A DNA stretch of 64,000 bases from contig JAPNXP010000017.1 in assembly GCA_028753945.1 (NCBI GenBank), forward strand, positions 310,001 through 374,000, in the 5' to 3' direction. This document shows, piece after piece, positions 55,225-64,000 of the stretch (positions within the stretch are counted from its first letter, which is position 1; every line of letters starts with the position of its first letter). The notes under the pieces are model-generated. The model saw nothing but the letters and a program-made list of their open reading frames with translations. It did no database searches and was not told where the DNA came from. The position numbers and the translations under genes are program-made. The DNA comes from Hexactinellida sp. DTS-2022. Its lineage: Eukaryota; Porifera; Hexactinellida.

Positions 55225-55666
55225 CACGGGTGGTGAATCTGCTGTTAACAGCCATTTGGCTGTTTGCTGTAAACAGCTAAGAATTCGTCCCCAATTGGCA
55301 TTACCTAACCTTAACTGCATTTAAGTCGCCTTTAAGCTGTTAACAGCCCATTTTGAGCTTTTTTAACTGCCAATTCTGGCTGTTAACAGTCCAATTTAAG
55401 CTGTTAACAGCCAATGTGAGCTGTTAACAGCCAATTCAATAATTGTATCAGAAAAATTAAGGAAAAGGGACAAGCAAAGAAAATTATACTCAAAAATGTT
55501 TAAATTCGAATTGTATATCATATTTAAATAACAGTGAAATTTGAAACTAAATGATTATATAATAATATTTCAATTATTGCATTGGTCAGCATCTAGCTGT
55601 TATCAGCTTTGATTTTCCTTTGCTGTTAACAGCCAGTGGCTGTTAACAGCAGATTCACCACCCCTG
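55225..55666. mobile_element. Inverted-repeat element with GCTGTTAACAGC iterons
   Basis: 442 bp. 'gggtggtgaatctgctgtta' near the left end and its inverse at the right. The 12-bp palindrome GCTGTTAACAGC (or close variants) recurs about eight times inside. The flanks AGCATCAATT (55215-55224) and AGCATCATTT (55667-55676) agree at 9 of 10. A 9-10 bp duplication suggests a MULE-type or foldback element rather than hAT. Confidence 0.8.
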
Positions 55667-55874
55667 AGCATCATTTATTCAATAAATATAGTATTAGTGA
55701 ATATATCCAAGCTATTTCATCTTCAGTTTTCGTGCTCACTATATAATTATTAGTCAGTTACTGAAACCTAGACAATGATATCATGATTATTTGGCATTTT
55801 ACCGTGCCGAATAATGCGACTATAGTATTGTATAGTGGCTTAGTATTGAAATCACTGCCTTTATTACTGTGCCG

Positions 55875-55892
55875 ACTATACTATAGTATAGT
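55875..55892. repeat. Palindromic module core
   Basis: ACTATACTATAGTATAGT inside the roughly 60-bp module actgtgccg...ctgccttta. A decayed module precedes it at about 55803-55860. Confidence 0.85.
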
Positions 55893-57245
55893 GGCCCAGT
55901 ATTGGAATCACTGCCTTTATTTATATTATTATTATTATTATTTTTATTTTTTCTCCGTAGACGGTGCCCTGGCCTGAGCTTTATAGTTGATGGGCTGAAA
56001 CTTGGCATGTAGGTGCGTATGGACCGTCTAATTTGCACCTGGGGTTACGATTTTTGATTAACGAATTTTTGACACATCTTTAACACCTTTCAAAATTTGT
56101 CTGGTCCATAACTCAAAATATGTTTTACTAAACCCCCAAATTTTATTTCACATTTGGATTCACCATAAAATTCTGCGTCTGATGGGAGAGAATATTTTCA
56201 AAAATAAGTTTAATTTCTGCCATAAATGGGGTTTGAAATTTCTTTGTTTACTCGCACTTCAATTTCAGTAAAAGTGTTAAATCTAATTCTATTGTTTCAA
56301 CTTGTAATAATTATATTGATTTAACTTGTTAAATCTTACTCTATTGTTTCAACTTGAGATAAATATATTGATTCAACTTAAAAATTCCAGCTGGCTTCTA
56401 TTTAATTGTAGTATTACTATACAATGGATTAAATAAAATATAATGATATAAGGAATTTGTTGACTAAACTCAAATCACCGTGGATAACATTGCTAAAATA
56501 AATAACTAATAATTTAATTTATTATCAATAAGTAATGAATGAATGGCATTAAACTAAAGATGGTTTATGATAGAACCGTTAAGATTTTACATACCACAAC
56601 AACGACAGATTATGTGATTATATTTACTTCTGCGTTAATATTATTGCACTGTTAATATACTGACGTAATTAATTATAATTAATTCAGTCAGTATATGACT
56701 TATATAGATGCTCCCAATTTGTTTATTAGGGGTTATCGAGTGTGCGGAATTGAAATTTGATGGACAAATTAATTTATTTATTATTTATGACAAAATAATT
56801 AAACTTAATAAATATAAGTTGACATTGAAATTGGTGTTAAATTATAAATAATATTAATAATTATATATACTAATTAATTAAATATCATAAATCTCAGAGA
56901 TCATAGAAGATAGAAACAAACTTTCAATTTATCAATTGGTCCTTATGGCACGTGCCACCTATACAAGTGGGTCTTGACATCTTGAGGTGATGATGACATC
57001 GTTAAAAAAATGTGTTTTTACAATTTTGTTAATTCGATATTAAAAATGGGTTAGTTCATGTTGGGTGATGACCCAACACTCCCATAAAAAATGCTGAGTC
57101 ATCAGTTGTTATATTCTACTCAAACTTGAATATCGCTAAAAGGAAGTGAACTAAAACGAAACTTCCACCACTCTAAGGGTCGATGCCTTCTGTAACACCT
57201 TTTTGAAATGATTTAACACCTTTATAGTGATGATGACTTGGCGGA

Positions 57246-57372
57246 AAAAAAATCCAAAATTGCATCCTGTGCCGACAGCATGTTCCATTGGAGGCACTAT
57301 CAATAAACCACCAACAAAATATAGTGCCACCCAAGGAACATGCGTCGGCACAGGATGCAATTTTGGATTTTT
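57246..57372. repeat. H-unit A terminal hairpin
   Basis: Arms 'ccaaaattgcatcctgtgcc' and 'ggcacaggatgcaattttgg' with 'ggcactat' / 'atagtgcc' near the loop. Confidence 0.9.
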
Positions 57373-57374
57373 TT

Positions 57375-57640
57375 ACTGTGCCGACTATACTATAGTATAG
57401 TGGCCCAGTTCTAATCTCACTGCCTTTATTTTTACTGTGCCGACTATACTATAGTATAGTGGCCCAGTATTGGAATCACTGCCTTTATTATTTTTATTAT
57501 TATTTTTACTGTGCCGACTATACTATAGTATAGTGGCCCAGTATTGGAATCACTGCCTTTATTTATATTATTATTATTATTACTGTGCCGACTATACTAT
57601 AGTATAGTGGCCCAGTATTGGTCTTAGTGCTTTGGTTATT
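57375..57640. repeat. Four tandem palindromic modules
   Basis: Cores ACTATACTATAGTATAGT at 57384, 57443, 57517 and 57591, each in a roughly 60-bp module, separated by A/T trinucleotide runs. They join unit A to unit B. Confidence 0.9.
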
Positions 57641-58711
57641 ATTGGTCCGTAGATCCTCCACAGAACAGAGTTTTAGTAACTAAGAACTGAAATTTTCAGG
57701 ATATGTGTCTCATGAGTTACAGATGTGCACCTGGGGTCACGATTTTTTATTACATTTTTTTGGACACATTTTTGCACCTGTTTAATATTAGAAAAAGAAC
57801 AATAAATTGTGCGAGAATATTCAATTTATATGCATTCGATAGAGAATTAAATTTTACACCTTTTCACAGTGCACGAATTTTCAAATTGCGCTTCGTTTGT
57901 GCCACAATTGAGTTGCAAGTTTCCTTTGTTTACTAACACTTCAGTTCAATTGAAGTGTTAAATCGAATTCTATTGTTTCAACTTGTAATAATTATATTGA
58001 TTCAACTTGTGAGATCGAGTAGGCTTCTATTTTCTAATTAAACCTAAGATTTTACATTCCACAACAACGACAGATTAAGTGATTATATTTATTTCTGCGA
58101 GAATATTCTTGCACTGTTAATAGACTGACGTAATTAATTATAATTAATTCAGTCAGTATATGACTTATATAGATGCTTCCAATTTGTGTATTAGGGGTTA
58201 TCGAGTGTGCGGAATTGAAATTTGATTACGAAATTAATTAATTAATTATTTATGACAAAATAATTAACTTAATAATTGTAAGTTGACATTGAAATTGGTG
58301 TTATATTATAAATAATATTAATAATTATTTATACTAATTAATTAAATATCATAAATCTCAGAATTCAAATAAGATAGAAACAAACTTCCAATTTATCAAT
58401 TGGTCCTTATGGTACGTGCCACCTATACAAGTGGGTATTGACACCTTGAGGTGATGAAGACATCGTTAAAAAAATGTGTTTTTACAATTTTGTTAATTCG
58501 ATATTTATAATGGGTTAGTTGATGTTGGGTGATGACCCAACACTCACATAAAAAATGCTGATTCATCACTTATTATATTCTACTGAAACTTGAATATCTT
58601 TGAAATGAAGTGAGCTAAAACGAAACTTCCAACTCACTAAGGGTCGTAGCCTTCTGAAACACCTTTCTGAAATAATTTAACACCTTTATAGTGATGATGA
58701 CTTGGTGAAAA

Positions 58712-58838
58712 AAAAATCCAAAATTGCAGCCTGTGCCGACAGCATGTTCCATTGGAGGCACTATCAATAGACCACCACCAAAATATAGTGCCACCAAATG
58801 AACATGCGTCGGCACAGGCTGCAATTTTGGATTTTTAT
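58712..58838. repeat. H-unit B terminal hairpin
   Basis: Same hairpin family; arms with 'aattgcagcctgtgccgaca' and its near inverse. Confidence 0.9.
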
Positions 58839-60145
58839 TATTTTTATTTTTTCTCCGTAGACGGTGCCCTGGCCTGAGCTTTATAGTTGATGGGCTGAAA
58901 CTTGGCATGTAGGTGCGTATGGACCGTCCAATTTGCACCTGGGGTTACGATTTTTGATTAACGAATTTTTGACACATCTTTAACACCTTTCAAAATTTGT
59001 CTGGTCCATAACTCAAAATATGTTTTACTAAACCCCCAAATTTTATTTCACATTTGGATTCACCATAAAATTCTGCGTCTGATGGGAGAGGAATATTTTC
59101 AAAAATAAGTTTAATTTCTGCCATAAATGGGGTTTGAAATTTCTTTGTTTACTCGCACTTCAATTTCAGTAAAAGTGTTAAATCTAATTCTATTGTTTCA
59201 ACTTGTAATAATTATATTGATTTAACTTGTTAAATCTTACTCTATTGTTTCAACTTGAGATAAATATATTGATTCAACTTAAAAATTCCAGCTGGCTTCT
59301 ATTTAATTGTAGTATTACTATACAATGGATTAAATAAAATATAATGATATAAGGAATTTGTTGACTAAACTCAAATCACCGTGGATAACATTGCTAAAAT
59401 AAATAACTAATAATTTAATTTATTATCAATAAGTAATGAATGAATGGCATTAAACTAAAGATGGTTTATGATAGAACCGTTAAGATTTTACATACCACAA
59501 CAACGACAGATTATGTGATTATATTTACTTCTGCGTTAATATTATTGCACTGTTAATATACTGACGTAATTAATTATAATTAATTCAGTCAGTATATGAC
59601 TTATATAGATGCTCCCAATTTGTTTATTAGGGGTTATCGAGTGTGCGGAATTGAAATTTGATGGACAAATTAATTTATTTATTATTTATGACAAAATAAT
59701 TAAACTTAATAAATATAAGTTGACATTGAAATTGGTGTTAAATTATAAATAATATTAATAATTATATATACTAATTAATTAAATATCATAAATCTCAGAG
59801 ATCATAGAAGATAGAAACAAACTTTCAATTTATCAATTGGTCCTTATGCCAGGTACCACCTATACAAGTGGGTCTTGACATCTTGAGGTGATGATGACAT
59901 CGTTAAAAAAATGTGTTTTTACAATTTTGTTAATTCGATATTAAAAATGGGTTAGTTCATGTTGGGTGATGACCCAACACTCCCATAAAAAATGCTGAGT
60001 CATCAGTTGTTATATTCTACTCAAACTTGAATATCGCTAAAAGGAAGTGAACTAAAACGAAACTTCCACCACTCTAAGGGTCGATGCCTTTTGTAACACC
60101 TTTTTGAAATGATTTAACACCTTTATAGTGATGATGACTTGGCGA

Positions 60146-60275
60146 AAAAAAATCCAAAATTGCATCCTGTGCCGACAGCATGTTCCATTGGAGGCACTAT
60201 CAATAAACCACCAACAAAATATAGTGCCACCCAAGGAACATGCGTCGGCACAGGATGCAATTTTGGATTTTTTTT
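60146..60275. repeat. H-unit C terminal hairpin
   Basis: Shares the 'gcatcctgtgcc' variant with unit A, supporting a recent duplication of that unit. Confidence 0.9.
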
Positions 60276-60985
60276 TTTTTTCTCCGTAGACGGTGCCCTG
60301 GACAGAGCTTTATAGTTGATGGGCTGAAACTTGTCATGTAGGTGCGATGGGACCGTCTAATTTGCACCTGGGGTTACGATCTTTGATTAACAAATTTTGG
60401 ACACATCTTTAACACCTTTCAAAATTTGTCTGGTCCATAACTCAAAATATGTTTTTATAAACCCCAAAATTTTATTTCATATTTGGATTCACCATAAAAT
60501 TCTGCGTCTGATGGGAGAAGAAAATTTTCAATAAAGGGTTTAATTTCTGCCATAAATAGGGGTTGAAATTTCTTTGTTTACTCACACTTCAATTACTGTA
60601 AAACTGTGAAATCTAATTCCATTGTTTCAACTTGTAATATTTATATTGATTTAACTTGTTAAATCTTTCACTATTGTTTCAACTTGCAATAATTAAATTG
60701 ATTTAACTTATAAATTCCAGCTGGCTTCTATTTAATTGTAGTAATACTATACAATGGATTAAATATAATAATATAATATAAGGAATTTGTTGACTCAACT
60801 CAACCAACCGTGGATAACATTGCTAAAATAAATAACTAATAATATAATTTATTATCAATACATAATGAATGAATGGCATTAAACTCTAGATGGTTTATGA
60901 TAGAAACAAACTTCAAATTTATCTACCGTTCCTTGTGACTCGGACCAAATAACAAATGCTTCTTCACACCTTGGACGTTGATGAC

Positions 60986-61120
60986 TTGGCAAAAAAATCC
61001 AAAATTGCAGCCTGTGGCGACAGCATGTTCCTTTGGAGGCACTATCAGTAAACCAACCACAAAATATAGTGCCACCAAAGGAACATGCGTCGGCACAGGC
61101 TGCAATTTTGGATTTTTTTT
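60986..61120. repeat. H-unit D terminal hairpin
   Basis: Arms 'aattgcagcctgtggcgaca' and 'gtcggcacaggctgcaattt'. Ends in a long poly-T. Confidence 0.9.
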
Positions 61121-62570
61121 TTTTTTTTTCTCCGTAGACGGTACCCTGGCCAGAGCTCTATAGTTGATGGGCTGAAACTTGGCATGTAGGTGCGGTAGGA
61201 CCGTCTAATTTGCACCTGGGGTTACGATTTTTTATTAAGAAATTTTTGACACATCTTTAACACCTTTCAGATTTTGTCTGGTCCATAACTCAAAATATGT
61301 TTACTAAACCCGAAAATTTTATTTCATATTTGGATTCCCCATAAAATTCTGCGTCTGATGGGAGAAGAAAACCTTCAAAAAAGGTTTTATTCCTGCCATT
61401 AATGGGGGTTGAAATTTCTTTGTTTACTCACACTTCAGTTTCAATAAAACTGTTAAATCTAATTCCATTGTTTCAACTTGCGATTATTATATTGATTTAA
61501 CTTGTTAAATCCTACTCTAGTGATTCAACTTGTAATAATTATATTGATTCATCTTATAAATTACAGCTGGCTTCTATTTAATTGTAGTATTACTATACAA
61601 TGGATTAAATTAAATAATATAATATAAGGAATTTGTTGACTCAACTCAACCAACCGTGGATAACATTGCTAAAATAAATAACGAATAATATAATTTAATA
61701 GCAATACACAATGAATGCAGCTGGCTTCTATTTAATTGTAGCATTACTATACAATGGATTAAATTAAATTAATTTATATAAGGAATTTGTTGACTTTACT
61801 CAACACACCGTGGATAACATTGATAAAATATATAACTAATAATATAATTTATTATCAATACATAATGAATGAATGGCATTAAACTAAAGATGGTTTATGA
61901 TAGAACCGTTAAGATTTTACATTCCACAACAACGACAGATTAAGTGATTATATTTATTTCAGCGAGAATATTCTTGCACAATTAATGTACTGACATATTT
62001 AATTCTAATTAATTCGCTCTGTGTTTACCGTATAGAGATGGTTCCAAATAGATTATTGGGGTTATCGAGTGCGTGGAATTCAAATATTATAGTGAAATTC
62101 AATTTAAATAAATAATAATTGCAAATAATTGAACTTAATTTATTTTGCTGTATATAATAATGGTGTTAAATAATAAATTAATAAATTAAATATTTATACT
62201 AATTAGATAAATTTCATTAATCTCAGAGATGATACAAGATAGAAACAAACTTTCAATTTATCAATTGGTCCTTATGCCAGGTACCACCTATACAAGTGGG
62301 TCTTGACACCTTGAGGTGATTATGACATCGTAAAAAAAATGTATTTTTACAATTTTGTTAATTCGATATTTAAAATGGGTTAGTTGATGTTGGGTGATGA
62401 CCCAACACACACATAAAAAATGCTGAGTCATCAGCTATTATATTCTACTCAAACTTGAATATCTCTAAAATTATATGAACTAAATGGAAACTTCCACCAC
62501 TCTAAGGGTCGATGCCTTCTGTAACACCTTTTTGAAATAATTTAACACCTTCATAGTGATGATGACATGG

Positions 62571-62703
62571 CGAAAAAAAAATCCAAAATTGCAGCCTGCG
62601 CCGACAGCATGTTCTTTTGGAGGCACTATAAATAAACAACCAACAAAATATAGTGCCACCAAAGGAACATGCGTCGGCACAGGCTGCAATTTTGGATTTT
62701 TTT
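62571..62703. repeat. H-unit E terminal hairpin
   Basis: Arms 'aattgcagcctgcgccgaca' and 'gtcggcacaggctgcaattt'. Confidence 0.9.
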
Positions 62704-63340
62704 TATTTTATTTTTACCGTAGACGGTGCCCTGGCCAGAGCTTTATAATTGATGGGATAAAACTTGGCATATAGGAGCGGTGTTACCGTCTAATTTGCAC
62801 CTGAGGTTACGATTTTTGATTTTTCTGATCCATAACTCAAAGAATGTTATACTAAACCCCCAATTTTTATTACGTCATTGGATTCACCATAAAATTCTTC
62901 GTCTGATGGGAGAAGAGAAATATTCACAATGGGTTTAATTCATGCCATAAATGGAAGTTGAAATTTATTTGTTTACTCACACTTCAATTTCAGTAAACTG
63001 TTAAATATAATTATATTGGTCCAACTTTGCGATAATTATATTGATTTAAATTGTTAACTTATAAATTCCAGCTGACTTCTATTTAATTGTAGTATTACTA
63101 TACAATGGATTAAATTAAATATTATAATATAAGGAATTTGTTGACTTAACTCAACTCACCGTGGATAATATTGCTAAAATAATTAACTAATAATATAAGT
63201 TATATTAATACATAATTAATGAATGGGATTAAACTCAAGATGGTTCAAGATAGAAATATACTTCAAATTCAACAGTCGTTCTTTTGTCCCGAGAAAACTT
63301 GTTTAATGAGTCTAAACACCATGAGGCGTTCATAACATGC

Positions 63341-63460
63341 CGAAAAATCTAAAATTGCAGGTGTGCCGACCATGTTCCTTTGGAGGGACTATCAATAAAG
63401 TTACCAAAATAAAGTGCCACCAAATGAACATGTGTCGGCACAGCTGCAATTTTGATTTTA
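63341..63460. repeat. H-unit F terminal hairpin (decayed)
   Basis: Shortened arms 'aaaattgcaggtgtgccgac' and 'gtcggcacagctgcaatttt'. Confidence 0.85.
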
Positions 63461-63699
63461 TAATAATATTGATTATTATTATTCTTACGTAGCTCATCCA
63501 CAATACAGAGTTTAATTAACTTAGAGCCCAAATTTTCAGGATAGGTGTCTCATGGGTTACAGATGTGCACCTGGGGTTACGATTTATTAATTTCGATTTA
63601 GAAACAAAGCTAAAAGGGACTTTTAGCTTTTTTTGTCCTATAGGGAAGGACCATAGAAATTTAATTTATTTTAGCAAATTCCATCTGCAAGTCAAGATA

Positions 63700-63873
63700 C
63701 AGTTTATGTCGGATATAAGCACACCGGTTATAAGAACATATCGGATATAAGCACACTGTGTTGGAAAACATTTGCCATCTACCCTGTATAATTTATGTCG
63801 GTTATAAGAACATGCCGGTTATAAGCACCTTAAGTGCAGTTCCCGACGATGTGCTTATAACCGGCATCCACTG
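63700..63873. mobile_element. TA-target MITE (CGGTTATAAGCAC repeats)
   Basis: 174 bp. CAGTTTATGTCGGATATAAG and, inverted, CAGTGGATGCCGGTTATAAG; TA on both sides (63698-63699, 63874-63875). 'cggttataagcac' recurs inside. Confidence 0.88.
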
Positions 63874-63875
63874 TA

Positions 63876-64000
63876 TTATAATTTGAATTACGATCATTAA
63901 CTATGGTTTCCAAGATAAAACTCGAGTTTTCAAATAGTATCAAGTTTCAAGTGCTAAATTTACAACATAAAAGAATCTTTCTAGAGCACTTGAAAGCATA
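63876..64000. other. No recognisable feature
   Basis: AT-rich end of the window. Confidence 0.5.

Larger units (their letters stand above)
55801..63620 (+). repeat. H-unit tandem array (units A-G)
   Basis: Head-to-tail units that begin near 'ctccgtagacggtgccctgg', pass through 'ttgcacctggggttacga' and 'ctattgtttcaacttg', and end in a long hairpin and a T-rich or (tta)n tract. Approximate units: A 55948-57374, B 57640-58838, C 58848-60275, D 60276-61118 (short), E 61119-62703 (with an internal duplication at about 61560-61720), F 62704-63460 (short), G 63470-63620 (start only). A and C are almost identical. No gene inside. Related blocks lie at 5880-6425, 9081-11410 and 15963-18909. Confidence 0.88.

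Noticed and set aside
57151..57360. Repeated small open frames reading PVPTHVP / VPPKEHAVGTGCNF (also at 8889-9232, 58615, 60052, 60923, 62480)
   Set aside because: They are translations of the H-unit hairpin on either strand; their similarity reflects DNA repeat copies, not protein conservation.

Overview
This window is eukaryotic, very AT-rich and almost entirely transposable elements (TEs). No bacterial, organellar or viral gene set is present. The one convincing host gene encodes a ciliary microtubule inner protein (CFAP107 type), so the source is an animal with motile cilia. The TE mixture (hAT with BED or TTF fingers, MULE with FLYWCH fingers, Ginger, Harbinger, pogo/Tigger and many TA-target MITEs) fits an invertebrate. 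I cannot name the phylum from sequence alone.

Layout. 1-6.8 kb: dispersed repeats, a MITE inserted into its own kind (2441-3307) and a 1.46-kb element with CACAGTG ends (4183-5643). 6.8-12.2 kb: a hAT element (6781-12188) with a broken BED-finger transposase and a block of hairpin repeats. 12.2-13.6 kb: a second CACAGTG element. 16-20 kb: TA-target elements, one carrying MULE debris. 21.1-21.8 kb: the CFAP107-like gene. 22-27 kb: MITEs, including a 1.07-kb near-perfect palindrome (25210-26277). 26.7-30.2 kb: a TTF-type hAT (26768-30011) inside a small MITE. 31.9-36.1 kb: a broken FLYWCH MULE with nested insertions, then a third CACAGTG element. 36-41 kb: hAT and Harbinger remains. 42.4-51.2 kb: a second MULE split by a 7.8-kb Ginger element. 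52-55.7 kb: a broken pogo transposase and MITEs. 55.8-63.6 kb: tandem units that each end in a long hairpin.

The strongest observation is a family of three non-autonomous elements. Their ends read CACAGTGGCAC and the two complete copies are flanked by exact 5-bp duplications. The two ends of each complete copy differ in the spacing between the CACAGTG heptamer and a shared 12-bp block (8 versus 17 bp). This is the ground plan expected of Transib/RAG-type transposons, whose ends resemble V(D)J recombination signals. No transposase for them is in the window.

The second is the Ginger element at 43149-50976. It has near-identical inverted repeats of about 143 bp, a GAAC target duplication and a nine-exon gene that reads open through all exons, with an exact DD35E integrase and a C-terminal OTU-type cysteine protease domain. 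It looks young and possibly functional.

Boundaries of most DNA elements were set by reading terminal inverted repeats together with exact or near-exact target-site duplications, so the nesting order can be read directly. Everything was done by eye; no alignment, folding or database search was run.
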